Positions 11,172-22,493 of a stretch of 64,000 bases of DNA are shown here, piece by piece. The notes under the pieces were generated by a model. The model ran no database searches and was not told where the DNA came from. It saw only the letters and a program-made list of their open reading frames with translations. The position numbers and the translations under genes are program-made. This DNA comes from Datisca glomerata (Eukaryota; Streptophyta; Magnoliopsida; Cucurbitales; Datiscaceae): contig QANY01006351.1 in the NCBI GenBank assembly GCA_003255025.1, positions 124,001-188,000 on the forward strand. The letters run 5' to 3'. The number at the start of each line of letters is the position of its first letter. Positions within the stretch are counted from its first letter, which is position 1.

Positions 11172-11300
11172 GGTAGCCCTCTTCCATTTGTTTTTCATAA
11201 CTTGTTTTACACTCTTAACTGTTTGAGGGAAAAACTGGTTTTGAAACAAAGCTTTCTTTCTCTCCTATTTTGTAATCTCTTCTTCTTTTTCTTCAACATT

Positions 11301-11519
11301 AATTAGTGAGCGAGAGCGTTATATACATATATACCTTTTCACTAGCCTTTATCAATGCATTGCTGATAAAAGCCTTCTCCTCTAACATATTATCAGGTGT
11401 GCTTGGAGATGGCTTTGCCTTTACTATAGCTGTACTTTTTGCTTATAGTTTCCATTTTCCCTTATCCCTGCATTCAAATAACAGTTGATAATAAGTTTTC
11501 TGGAGCTTTTATAATTTGA
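11301..11519 (+). other. Short hydrophobic reading frame next to the pararetroviral leader
   Basis: 11306-11488 is open on the plus strand and encodes 60 residues with one or two hydrophobic segments, including ALLIKAFSSNILSGVLGDG. No family is recognised. It could be part of the viral leader, flanking host DNA or chance. There is no promoter or neighbour to support expression. Confidence 0.2.
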
Positions 11520-12830
11520 GTGTTTATTACATATTAACTATTTATAAAACTAAGTATATGATATATGTTTTACACTAAACATTTGAAAGTCACAATAACA
11601 ACAGTAAACATCAACAATATAAACAACAAATGATGTACTTGGTTAAGTCTATACATTAAACAATAATAATTCTTATAAACACTTTATTTTATATTTACAT
11701 TAAAATTACAATAAGCATTGTTTAGTCAAGTACAACCTCTGTTTATACAATAGTTTATTGTATATGACTTGTGGTTTGGAACTCAAATCAATTCACAATA
11801 AATATTCTTTCTTATACGAACTTGGTTTTTATCATTCAATTTATTATCCGTTTACAAAAATATTCTTTGAATCAGTTTACAATCAATTTATAATCACTTT
11901 ATAATGCTTTAAACGTTCAATTTATAATTAGTTTACAACTAATTTATAATCAGATTACTAAAAATTCCTCAGTATTACAAAATCGGTAAAAAAATCTAAA
12001 CACAACACAAAACAAAATATCGAATGGAAAACAACAGCGTCCCAAATGTCGAACAAAAGTAGAACTAAAATGTTGAATTAAACACAAATACATGCTAAAA
12101 CTTCTTTTATAATCAATATTACAAGATTAGTAAACAAAATCTAAATCCACAACAAATTGAATTTATGATCAGTTTACTAAAAATTTCTTGCATGCTGAAT
12201 GTTTCATCAAAAGTAGAATAAGAATGCATGAATTTGTAGAAAAAATACCTCTCAGTGATAGTTAGGTTCATCTTAGTCTCATATTTCTCGTACTCTACAA
12301 AAACATTACAATCGTAAACCCTATCTTTTTTATTACAAAATGCTTGTATTTTTTGTATATGCCTGGCATATTGATGATCGATCATAAGATTTCTTGTGTT
12401 CTTGATACTTTCTTCTCGAAGAATTTTTTAGTTTTCGAACCTAAAAAAATATCATCAAAATACCTAGGATTTGTTTGCAGTAACCATAGATTTTATTTGA
12501 TAGAGAATTTGTAGAAGTATATTTTCTACATACCTCTATTTATGCTAGTATATCAGAGTAGAGAAGTGTTGATGGAGGAGTTGTAATGGTGATTTTCTTT
12601 AAATTTTCTGGAAGAAGGAAGAAAGAGGCGCAGGCTTTGAACTTTTAGTGATGTGGAACAGTTAGTGTGTTAAATGTGTAGGTGAACCTGTTAAATGAGA
12701 AGAGAGGGTAGAAGTGTACTTGCATATATTCTTTACTGTTTTAGGGGTTTTAGGGGGCGCTTTCTTTTTAGTTTGGGCTATTTTTTATGATAGTTTGCAA
12801 CTAGGCCATTTTTAACGTTTCTTATTGAAA
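11520..12830. other. AT-rich non-coding sequence with one unrecognised minus-strand frame
   Basis: Recurrent short phrases such as caatttataatca and cagtttac appear around 11860-11960 and 12160. The minus strand is open at 12119-12385 (88 residues, rich in Tyr, Phe, Lys and Glu), but I recognise no domain. Around 12590-12640 the plus strand is purine-rich, like the 5' end of a gene reading leftwards. Remnants of the DUF1985-type element split by the pararetrovirus are one possibility; I cannot show it. Confidence 0.3.
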
Positions 12831-13200
12831 TTGGATTGTTTATGATGAAAGCCCTTTTTATTTTCTTCAAGACCAAAACCTCAAGGGTCATCAAAAAATT
12901 CGGATACAGAAATCACAAGCGATCTCATTCCAATCCTGATGGGCAAACCCATCTCGATCTTGAATTTGAGATTTTTCCAATCTTGAATCCATTCAGGCTG
13001 TGATTGGGATTTGATTTCTTAAATGGACAGCATTTTTTATCCTGCTTGATCCCGTCTTGAAATGCCCATCCCGCAAACCCATCCCACAAGATTAAGGTTT
13101 ACACATTAATTAGAATGAATGATATAAAATATTATTTTTGAAAAATTAAAGGTACATAAACTCTTCTTATATATATTAATATAATCTAATATAATATAAA
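12831..13200. other. Non-coding repeat-like sequence with GGGAT/ATCCC phrases
   Basis: Short phrases such as gatgggcaaacccatc and cccatcccgcaaacccatccc at 12935-13090 suggest a degenerate short-motif repeat or MITE remnant. No gene is seen. Confidence 0.25.
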
Positions 13201-13660
13201 GATTAAATTATTAAAAATGAACGTTCATAATGTAAAGGAATTTTAGAGTATGAAAATAAATGAGAGAGAATAATGAGAGAAAGAGTAGATTCATTTTATT
13301 CTCCCTTTTTTGTGACATCAACATTTATTTATAGGCGAAAATTGGGTGCAAGTGAGTTACATGAAATCTGACACACCCTATCTATTTACAACAGAAATAT
13401 AGACTATGAAAAATATTCTAGCTTTGACTTATTCTTGTATTATTATTCTAAATCAATCTTTTTCGTTAACTCTATCTGACGCCCACACTCGCTTCACCTC
13501 AGTTGAGCAAGTTGGCAATCCGATTCATCTCTTCTAATTAGCTCTAAACGTTTTATTCATTTTATTAGTTTTTCTTATGTTGAGGTAACTAATTCATCGA
13601 TTTCTTAATGGCCCTTATTGTAGTTAAGGGCTGCAAGCTGTTGATGTATAATAATAACTC
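13201..13660 (-). mobile_element. Possible LTR fragment, minus strand
   Basis: On the minus strand a TATA-like motif (TATAAATAAA, 13324-13333) is followed by a pyrimidine-rich stretch with repeated ctctc motifs (about 13260-13310), a layout typical of an LTR promoter and R region. No matching ends or target duplication were found. Confidence 0.25.
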
Positions 13661-13879
13661 TTAAGATGAAATAGTTTATGATTGGTATTGAGACGTCAGC
13701 ACAATAACGCCTTACGTCCCTTTGTCAGCAGAAGCATCCACTTTTTACAGTCCCGAGACATCGAGCCATGCACTTTTAACGCAAAGAATGTGATGGTTGA
13801 AACAACGTGATATCTGCTTAAGGAACCAATTTTTAACTATGTCAAAGATTCCCATTTTTCTTTACCAATCAATGGTCTA
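13661..13879. other. Lead-in to the 78-bp array, no gene seen
   Basis: This sequence contains partial matches to the tandem unit that follows (a 'ttctttaccaatcaat' stretch, then 'ggtttacttttt'), but no full unit and no reading frame. Confidence 0.25.
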
Positions 13880-15030
13880 AAAAGACTTGGGGTTTACTTT
13901 TTGGACCATGACCTTTGCTTTTCTTCTACGAATGGCTATGCATTTCTGTGTATCCTATTCCTAAGGACTTAGGTTCATTTATGAACCATGATCCTGGTTT
14001 CCTTACGGAAATGGCCACACATTGATGCACAGTCCATTCGAAAGGAGAGACTCATTGTAGAACCATAGCATTTGTTTCTTTTAGAGAGCAACTATCTATT
14101 GAATTGCAATCCACTCTCAAGGACTTAAGCTCACTGTAGAACGTTAAGCCTAGTTTCCTTTATAGAATGAATGCCACTTGTAGTGCAGTCCGTTCTTAAA
14201 GACTTAGGTTCATTGTATAACTATGGTCCTAGTTTCATTTAGAGAACGAATGCCCATTAAAGTACAGTCCGTTCTCAAGTACTTAAACTCATTATAGAAC
14301 CATGACCCTAGTTTTTTTTAGAGAAGGACTGCCCATTGTAATACAATTCATTCTCAAGGAGTTATGCACATTGTAGTACCGTGGCCCTAGTTTCCTTTAA
14401 GAACGACTAACTATTGTAGGCAGTCCGTTCTCAAGGACTTCCATTCATAGTAGAACCATGGCTCTAGTTTTCTTTAGAGAGCACCTCCTAATTGTGGTGT
14501 AGGCAGTCAAAGACTTATGCTCATTATAGAATAGTGCCCCCAATTTCTTTTATAGAATGATTGCCATTATAGTGTAGTTCATTATCGATGACTTAGATTC
14601 ATTGTAGAACCATAACCCTAGTTTCCTTTAGAGAATGGTTCTTCTTGTAATGTAATCCATTCTCAAGGACTTAGGCTCATTTTAGAATATTGAACCTGAT
14701 TTTCTTTAGAGAATGGATCCCTATTATAGTACAGTCCATTCTGAAGGACTTAGGCTCATTGTAGAGCCATGACCTTAGTTTTCTTTAGAGAAAGGCTACT
14801 CATTGCAGTGTAGTCCATTCTCAAAGACTTAGCCTCCTTGTAGAACCTTGACCATCATTTCATTTAAATAACCGCTGCCCATTATAGTATAGTCCGTTCT
14901 AAATTAGTTAGGCTCATTGTAGAACCATGCTCTCATTTTCTTTAGAGAACGACTGCCCATTATAGTGCAGTCGTTCTCAAAGACTTAGGCTCATTGTAGA
15001 GCCAGGCCTCAGTTTCTTCATCGCGGGCTC
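13880..15030. repeat. Degenerate tandem array, ~78-bp unit, about 13-14 copies
   Basis: A recurring phrase of the form 'ggacttaggctcattgtaga' appears at about 13969, 14048, 14117, 14199, 14280, 14357, 14436, 14511, 14591, 14668, 14747, 14827, 14906 and 14982. Spacing is 69-82 bp, mostly 77-80. Each unit also carries 'ccctagtttcctttagagaa' and 'gcccattgtagtgcagtcc' variants. Units have diverged by substitutions and small indels. No long frame runs through the array. Confidence 0.85.
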
Positions 15031-15338
15031 ATTGGTAGAGTTTATCCTATTTTCTTCTCTTTCTTTTCCTTCTTTTCGTACATTGAGATTTACGACAAGA
15101 ATGTTGTACACGTATACCATATATAAAAATAAAGAATTTAATGGAATATGGACGGAACGAGTAATACCTATTCACAATATCGTCGTAGGGATTTGGGTTT
15201 GATGCCGCTGTTTGTATTCTTTAGGAAAAGTTCATTTTGTCCGAATTAATCCTTATGTTGGCACCATTTGAAAACTATCTCTGCTTCAAAACCCAAGGAC
15301 TTCCTATGTCTTGCAAATTCGGTTCAACTTTTCTTTCG
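15031..15338. other. Non-coding sequence between two tandem arrays
   Basis: It contains a phrase around 15175-15200 (tcgtcgtagggatttggg) and AT-rich runs. No gene or RNA is recognised. Confidence 0.3.
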
Positions 15339-15850
15339 AATAGTTTGCTCATAACTTTCCATAACTTTTCCTAGAGAGTTCAGAATCATGTTCCATAAAA
15401 TTCTCAAGAAGCTGAATTCTATTGCTTTCTAACAACATATGATTGTCACATAACTCGTCAAGCATGTGCAGTTTAATATTTAAAGTTGACTAATTTTTAC
15501 AATCTTCCTTTTTTGAATAGTCTATATGAAAACTTTCATATCTTTTCATCAAGAGCTCCAAATTGAGTTTTGCAAATTTCTTCACGAAGCTAACTTCCAT
15601 AGCTTTCAAAAAACATATGATTTATCATGTAGTTCTTCCATATTTGGTATAATTTAAATATTTGATTTGACTGATTTGCACAACCTTCTTTTTCTGAACA
15701 ACATGTATGAAATCTACCATAACTTTTGATCCGAAGCTCCAAATTGAGTTCCACAACAATACTTAGATAGATGTCTGACGTATCTTTCTGGAAAAGTTAA
15801 GATTCGTCATGTAGTTCTTCTGTCAGTATAGTTTAAAGATTCATACATTA
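15339..15850. repeat. Three tandem copies of a ~180-bp unit
   Basis: The unit starts gaatagtttgctcataact (15339), gaatagtctatatgaaaac (15516) and gaacaacatgtatgaaatc (15697), giving periods of 177 and 181 bp. Each unit then carries 'agctccaaattgagttcca' or a variant, 'catatgatt' and 'catgtagttctt'. Arrays like this occur inside long LTRs or non-coding parts of plant Gypsy elements; the source element is not identified. Confidence 0.75.
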
Positions 15851-16380
15851 CACGCAGCAGTTTACGTCATGATTTTCACGTCAAAGTGCATCCCAATAAG
15901 ATGGTCAAGCCTAAAATTGATGGGTGTAATGTATGACATTTAGTGACTTAAGTTGGACACGACCTCAAATATAATTACATATTCAGTAGTGATACTGCAT
16001 AAGAACTCAATTAGTGGTTAAACATATTTTGACGAATTTTTTTTTATCATGGGGAATAGTCAAAAGATATTGAATTATGCATGGCGTGTCAAGTATTTAA
16101 CAAGATGTTTGACTACCGTTTATATCATAAATGATGAAGTCATGATATTATTATTTGGGTTGAGCTACAATAACATTTATAATACGTGACCCAAAGATAA
16201 TATAAGTAATTTATACGATCATGTTTAAAGCATGATAAAATGTACATGGAAAATTACTTAAATTTCAAGCATGGTGAGACGGTTAATCATGCCCCACACA
16301 ATGTGTATAATGTCAATCTCTATGAACCATTTAGTTTGTGTGATTATCATTGTTTCATTCAAAAACTTCAACAGTACACG
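15851..16380. other. AT-rich non-coding sequence, probable LTR-element remnant
   Basis: No reading frame or RNA gene is seen. It is probably the continuation of the element carrying the 180-bp array (inference). Confidence 0.25.
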
Positions 16381-17741
16381 TGTTGATCCTTCTGATTAAA
16401 GGTGTCTGCGTCGGTGACGTGTGCACGTTATCTCCTCCTAGTGGTAAACGTGTGTTTCCTCTTAGCTAAAGCTTCCCTCGACCTCAATGTTTGTAAAACA
16501 CAGACAAGGAACCTTGTAGATGGGGAACCAGAGGGGGGTTGCTCCACCTAAAGGCCTTTGATGCCTAAGTCAGTAAACAGTCGATTAGGGGAAGTATTTG
16601 TAGCTGGTCCCTCGAGGTCGTAGGTAGCGTGTCGAAAAAGCCTCTCAGAGGCGTGTTGGAGAAGCTTCAGGGGGAATAAAGCCTGTCTTGACAGTCCGTG
16701 ATTACATAGGGACATTAATGGTTGATTTTCTTTTGAGGTGACATTTCAGAGGTTCACTTGACATTCTATCATGGTGATTGGACCTGTTGGGTGCTACTTT
16801 GGGTGGATGATGATGACTTTAAGCTCAGGGTTGATCGGGCTTTTTATGCAAATTATATTCCTCTCTTTTTATGTGCTCGGGTTCGTGAGTCCTGAGCTCC
16901 ATAGAGGCTGACCAGACGAGGTCAGTTCCACTCCTTTCTTGGAGAGGGTTCTTCTTATTATTACGTGGCACGTGTCGTTGAGTCATTGAGGGTTGGGAAA
17001 ATACAAATAACAATTTTCCCCAGTCGAGGACTTGGGTAGCCTCTGACATCCGGGTCCAAAGATTTCATTAAATTGAGCTCTGCATCTGAGCTAATCGGGC
17101 GTGATAAACTTCACTTGGTCCGGGTAGCTCACTCTTGTGCTTCAAATTTATTCATCAGTGGGGATCGCACCAACTGACCTTGACTACCTGACCACTTTTG
17201 TTGTGCATGCGTTGTCTCACATTTCCCACATTTTGAGGTCATTAACCTTTTAGGGAGTGGGGGCATTAAGGGTGCGTAGGTGTGAGTAGGGCGTGGTGAG
17301 TATTACTGTCCCGCGGATCCTGATCCCTCGATACGTTGCATCGTATTATTCCATCATTTGGTCTTCTGAAATCTTCTCATTGGTCCCCGGAACAATTGCT
17401 CATTGATTGTAGCCTCAACGGACGTTATCATGGACTTCTTTTAATGCTTATTAAATGCACGGTTTCTTTTCTCTAGGTCTATAAGTAAGATTCTCCCTTC
17501 TCATTTCCTTCATACTCACCACTTTTTAGGGTCGAAACCATCATTGATCCTTGTTCTTGCCCTTAGTCCTTCTTTCCGGAAGAACAATGATCCTTCCCCT
17601 TTTGGGGCCTCTTCTGTTTTGGGGTTTCTCCTTCAAGACCCTCCTCCTACTTCATTAACATCGTTTTCCTTTCAGTCATTTCTTAAATGGCGTGCCTCAA
17701 AGTCATCGATGTTCCATTTACGGTGATTTTTCCGAAGTTGA
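16381..17741 (+). mobile_element. GC-richer LTR-like region, truncated at 17741
   Basis: This stretch has clearly more G+C than its surroundings and no long frame. A TATA-like motif (tctataagtaag, about 17478-17490) is followed by a pyrimidine-rich segment and then a short Ser/Pro-rich frame at 17544-17726. That is the order LTR promoter, leader, start of gag. It stops at 17741 where another LTR begins. The GC-rich block could also be unique intergenic DNA; I found no second LTR copy. Confidence 0.3.
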
Positions 17742-20700
17742 TGTTACGATTTTTATATAGTGCAAGTGTATATTATCGTTATCATGTAATAAATTTCTAT
17801 AAAAATAGAGTATCGTCCACATGATTGATTGATATTAAATATTAAAACCAATTAAATCCTAAATTAATTGAGAATATCGAAAAGCTGAGAATTTTGAATG
17901 AAAATTTAAACTAAAAAGATTGATACATGATAGGGATAAAAATTTCAGATATGAATAATTAAAAGTTCTAGGGTTTTCGATTTCACAAAACCAAACATAC
18001 TCTAAATTCTAAATCTCAATCAATTAATGTTTATCAAATTATTGACAACGAGTTTCTCTAATGTAATTATCAATCTTTCTCAAGCATCGATAATAATGAA
18101 TCAAAAGTATGAATTCCACATCTCTGTCAAGATTAAATATATTAAAACTCATTAAGCACAAGAAAAAATAGTTGCTACACTAGATCCATAATTATCTCTA
18201 ACTTATGAAATTCTAATGGTGTTATAAACAAAGAGCAAATTTAATAATCACTTCTAAGTCTCAAAATTAAATCTAAAATCATGCAATAGTTGGCTAGACG
18301 ATCACAAGAATTAAGAATGGATTATAACACTTAGTAATACTGAATAAAAATCGATTGAATTGAAAAGCAAAATTTATGAACAATATGTTAGAATTATGTC
18401 CATAAAGTTGGGTGTAATAACTATTTATGCGTATTTAGTTTTTTTGACATTTATGTATTACTAAATTTTATGAATGAATGAGAGTTTATTTTAATTAATA
18501 TGTGTTTATAATTTACTTAAGTTCTGGAACTATTATCGATGTAAGAAGAGTAAAGACTAAGCGGTCTTCCAGACGAACTCTTCTAAGATAGTTCAAAATA
18601 TTTTTCGCAGTCTTAAGATCGACTAAACAATCAAGTCCAATTATGAATGTTAGCTTGAACCAACGGATGCCGGTCTTGGGGCATGGGAGTGGAGACTCTA
18701 ACGCTTGACCTAGACATGTTCTGGAACATGTTGAATATACCAGTAACAAATTAATTTAGAGCAAAGCCGTTTATCTAGCTCTAAATCTAATCGTTACACC
18801 TTAAGGGTATTTTCATGATTACCATAATCTTGAGGTGAATACAGAACTTGACTTATTTACTTGTGATCTTTGATTCGCCAAAGGAGTGACTTCGAACTGC
18901 TGGACAATACATCGACTGTTGAGATCGATATTTAGCTATGTTGGAGTGATGTGATTCACAGGTATGGAATTTGTGACGAGATCGTAAAAGTAACAATATC
19001 ACATTATGCTTTATTGATGAGTGTGTGAATAAATAAACCTTCCTCGATGAAATGAATCATTGAATAAGACATTGTGAATTGTACGAGACACTTCACTATT
19101 ATGTCTTTCTTATTCACAGTCGATAAATGAGTTAAGGAAATAATAACTAAAGGGGTAAAATAATAATTTTACATTCCACTCTTCTTAATAATATTCATGG
19201 TGTAGCATCATAAAATATCATGTGAACCGTGAAATGAAAATGTTTATTTGCGCCAACATAAAATGCAGCGCGTATGAATCGAGAGTTGATTCGGCATCAG
19301 ACCTATAGTGGAGTCGTACGATGTCGGGATTAAATAGTTTGAGAATTTATGGAGATAAATTAGTCGGGTATTTGAATCCCATAATTTTATTTATGTGGGA
19401 TTATTCGGTCTCCAGAGTAGCTCATAAGAACAGGAATGAGAAACAACGTCAGTTGGACCAAAAACGTGTTTTGGACTAAAGAACACTTCCCGAACCCATA
19501 TGTGATGGGTGTCATTACTAAATTAGTGAATAGCAGAATTAATGTACAATTATTAGACAATTAGTAAATAAAAAAATTATTTATTTAATTGATATAGATC
19601 AATTTAATTTATCATTTTGAATTGATGAATATAGACAGAGTCTTGGCTCTAGAGTAGATGTACAAATCACATATAGCAGTGCATAGGGAGATGAATTCTG
19701 GTAATTTAACATATACGGGTACATGTGTAAATTATATAATTATTATATAAGGAATTGCATTAGGATTGCATCCCTAACCCTAATCATAGTGTGTGATTAT
19801 TCATAGCAGAAAAGAGTTTCTCTCCCCTCCCCCTATAGTTGCCGCCGAAAACTATCAAAGGAAGAAGAATATTTTTTTCTCAGTTGTTTAGAGAGCCCAC
19901 ACTCTATTTCTAACAATATCCTTGCGAGATATACTTTTGAATCCTACGGGTGGTTGTTGGTGTGAAGATCAATTGAAGTTCTACTACTCTCAAGAACGAA
20001 GAACACAAGACAAATAATTGAATCCCGCCAAATCAGAATTTCTCCAATACAAAAAAATATATAAATTATTTCTATCTTTTCTCAATATCTTATCCTGAAT
20101 ATGTATGATCTTTGAGGGGTTTTATATTTAATTTAATTAAATATTTGGTTTGAAAATTTTTTATATTGCGTCCACGAACTGTTCGTGGTTCATTTATTTT
20201 TCTTCAATTTTAAAATATGATCCAACACAATCATGGTTTGGCTACGTCAAAGCTCTAGAAAAGAACATTAAAACATATTAGAATAAGAACACATCCTAAT
20301 AATATTCATGAACATAGAATAAAATAGAAGAAAAACTAGATTTGAGGATGAAATTGAAGTTGAGATCCATCTCCCCATTGGATTCGTCTTCGTTTCCTCT
20401 CCAAAAAGCTCTCTTCTCTGCCTCCCACATCCAAAGAGTCCTCCAAATAATCCTCCAATATTCTATTTATACACTAGGGGTTGATAAAGATCAAAAAGGA
20501 GAAAAAACATGGAAAAATATTAAAAATGTTACCGCGCCAGTGTCGCAGCACTGGCTTAGTGCTTCTACTAGCCAGCGCCAGCTGCTTGCACCCAGTGTCA
20601 CGACGCTAGGATGTCGTGATGCTGGTCCTTCTTCCCAGGTTCGTCCTTTTCTCGTTTTCTTCCCATTTTTACCTTTCCAATCTTTCAAAAATCAACCCAA

Positions 20701-20825
20701 ATGCATTTGAATATCATACCTCCAAAATAAAAATAAAACAAACATAAATCAAACAATAAAATTCAAAGAACCAACAAAATTAAAGTTAAGATTATCTAAA
20801 ACATGAGTGTGAAACACACTCGTCA
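17742..20825 (-). mobile_element. Gypsy-type LTR, minus strand, split by a Copia solo LTR
   Basis: Read on the minus strand the LTR begins TGACGAGTGTG at 20825 and ends CGTAACA at 17742, giving TG...CA ends. Just upstream (20826-20850) is gtttgtgggtatt, a polypurine-tract-like stretch typical of Gypsy 3' ends, so this is the 3' LTR. The LTR is interrupted at 18386-20227; without the insert it is about 1.24 kb. Its middle (20530-20630) has GC-rich dyads around 'cagtgtcgcagcactgg'. The interruption and the missing 5' half mean the element cannot move. Confidence 0.65.
18386..20227 (+). mobile_element. Copia-type solo LTR nested in the Gypsy LTR
   Basis: It starts TGTTAGAATTATG and ends TCCAACA, the inverted ends usual for Copia LTRs. 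Flanks are CAATA on the left (18381-18385) and CAATC on the right (20228-20232), a 5-bp target duplication with one mismatch. There is no internal coding region, so it is a solo LTR. A TATA-like run near 19735-19755 and a pyrimidine-rich stretch near 19815-19840 set the plus orientation. A shorter copy of the same family lies at 36030-36945. Confidence 0.75.
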
Positions 20826-21600
20826 AATACCCACAAACTTAACTTTTTGCTAGTCTTCAACTAAAAAATAATTTAAAAAATCAAACAAGAAGACAATAAC
20901 TCTAATTAAGCAAAACAATGAATCAAGTGACGAAATGTTTTGACTAGATAAACATGCCTCCGAGATTTCAAAGTAGCGATAATCCAAGAAAAACTTATAA
21001 ATTGTGATCATGTAGAATTTCAACGCAAACACCAACTTACGTTACACTTTGTAAAATTCATAGTGCATGTGTGTTACCTTAAGTCGTCCAACTTCTTAAT
21101 ATTAATGAGTTTATGTAACCAAGTCTTGTAAAAACGGATCCATTAATCTATAAATAGATTAGAACTCCATAGGCCAATTTTTCATGTCACTCTCCACTAA
21201 TATAGACAAACACAAACATTTAGGATCATTAGGAATTTCGTAGACTTGAAATGTATGGCTAGGGTTTAAGGTAGGATAAAAAATATTATTTTGGCTCAAT
21301 CTTTACCCATAGTCACACATGCGTTCTAGGAAATAACAAGCTTAACCCAACTTCTCTTGTTGCACCCCCAAACTTGTCACCACTTGAAATATCAACCATA
21401 CCCAACCATTCTTCTTCTTTTTCTTTGAATTTGATTTCCTTAAGCTTCTCTTTTTCTTAAAGAGCTTTTAGCTAATAGCTTAACTATTCTTAGGGTATTA
21501 GGTGTTGTGACACCCCTTCGAGCTTAGTCACTCAAGTTCAAGAGGCTACGGAATCAAACTTATTCACAAGTTTTTAAGAAAAAATCTATCAAAACTCCTC
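20826..21600 (-). mobile_element. Gypsy 3' internal non-coding region, minus strand
   Basis: It continues from the polypurine tract away from the LTR and has no reading frame of note. Phrases such as 'gttgcacccccaaacttgtc' (21360) and 'aggtgttgtgacaccccttcg' (21500) are typical of untranslated parts of plant Gypsy elements. The pol region of this element is not present in the window. Confidence 0.4.
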
Positions 21601-21640
21601 CCATCCACCCAGATTATCATAGCTCCATGTATTTTACACC

Positions 21641-22493
21641 TCCCCCTCCCCACTTTCTCCCTGTAGGTTGGCTTTGTGACGCTAATTTACTATACTTGTT
21701 TCTTGATAAGATGTGTTGTAGTGAGTATCATTTGACTTCATAATCTAATATATACCTGAAGTTCATCAAGTCATCAAGACGTCTATTCTTATTTATCTTG
21801 TAGGTTGCTTTCTTAGCATTTGACAAAGATGCAGATCTGGATGTATTGGATCATCCTATGTTGAACTTAATATACTACATGGTAAGTTTCATGTCTTTCT
21901 TGTAGATGGGCCAACTAGATCATTTATTTTTCTCTGTAGTAAAAGTTTCTTATTATAAGGGTTTCCCATATGGATATTGAGACTGTCTTTGAAACATGTA
22001 GTAAAGGTTTCTTATTACAAGGCTATATTAGAAAATTGATGTAAATGCTGCTTGATGTGATGTTCTTTGTTTATCTTGTAATCAAAATGTCTCTCTTTCT
22101 TAAAACTTGTCTCTTTAAGCACATTGATATACTTTGTTTGCAGGTGAGACTTGGAAAGAATGGCTGACAATATTGAGGAGATTAAGGGCTGTCATAGAAA
22201 GGTATTTTTTGCCGTTCTATGAAAAAATTTTTATATAGAAAATAGACTCTTAATGACGGGGAATCCCGTATTAAAGTGTTTTACGGTTCCGTTAAAGACA
22301 GGGAATCCCCGTGAAGGGTTTTCGCCTTACCTTTAAGGACGAGTATCTCCGTCATTATATATATTAGTTTATTATGATGACTTTTATAAAAATTAGTAAA
22401 GATGACAACCTGAAAAATGGCAGTCGCATCCCGTCATCATAGTATTATGATGAAGGATTTTCACCGTCATATAACTCATTTTTTGTTGTAGTG
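21641..22493 (+). mobile_element. CACTA (En/Spm) transposon terminus
   Basis: The right end is ttttttgttgtagtg (22479-22493), the reverse complement of the CACTACAAC terminal repeat shared by plant CACTA elements. Upstream, 22240-22470 holds short subterminal repeats such as 'gacggggaatccc', 'agacagggaatcccc' and 'cccgtcatcat', as expected. An intron-like acceptor (ttgtttgcag, ending 22142) precedes a short coding-like stretch. No transposase was found and the opposite terminus was not located. Confidence 0.65.

Larger units (their letters stand above)
2693..11300 (+). mobile_element. Endogenous pararetrovirus (Caulimoviridae-like), near full genome length, decayed
   Basis: All fragments lie on the plus strand in caulimovirid order: movement protein, coat protein with a zinc-knuckle remnant, aspartic protease, reverse transcriptase, RNase H, a further ORF, then an intergenic region with a TATA box. 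No integrase and no LTRs are seen, which separates it from the LTR retrotransposons elsewhere in the window. The span is about 8.6 kb, of which about 1 kb is a duplicated polymerase segment; this fits a 7-8 kb genome. Every ORF is broken by stops and frameshifts, so no functional protein is expected. A polyprotein followed by a separate downstream ORF resembles florendovirus-type layouts, but genus is inference. Confidence 0.75.

Noticed and set aside
13880..15030. CRISPR-like array
   Set aside because: Units are long, contiguous and diverged without conserved short repeats and unique spacers; this is eukaryotic DNA.
18513..18749. Similar minus-strand frames at 18513-18749 and 36161-36388
   Set aside because: Their similarity comes from two copies of the same Copia LTR; LTRs of this type are non-coding.
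20342..20710. 122-residue plus-strand frame and its minus-strand partner
   Set aside because: It lies inside the Gypsy LTR and is driven by GC-rich dyad repeats; no domain.
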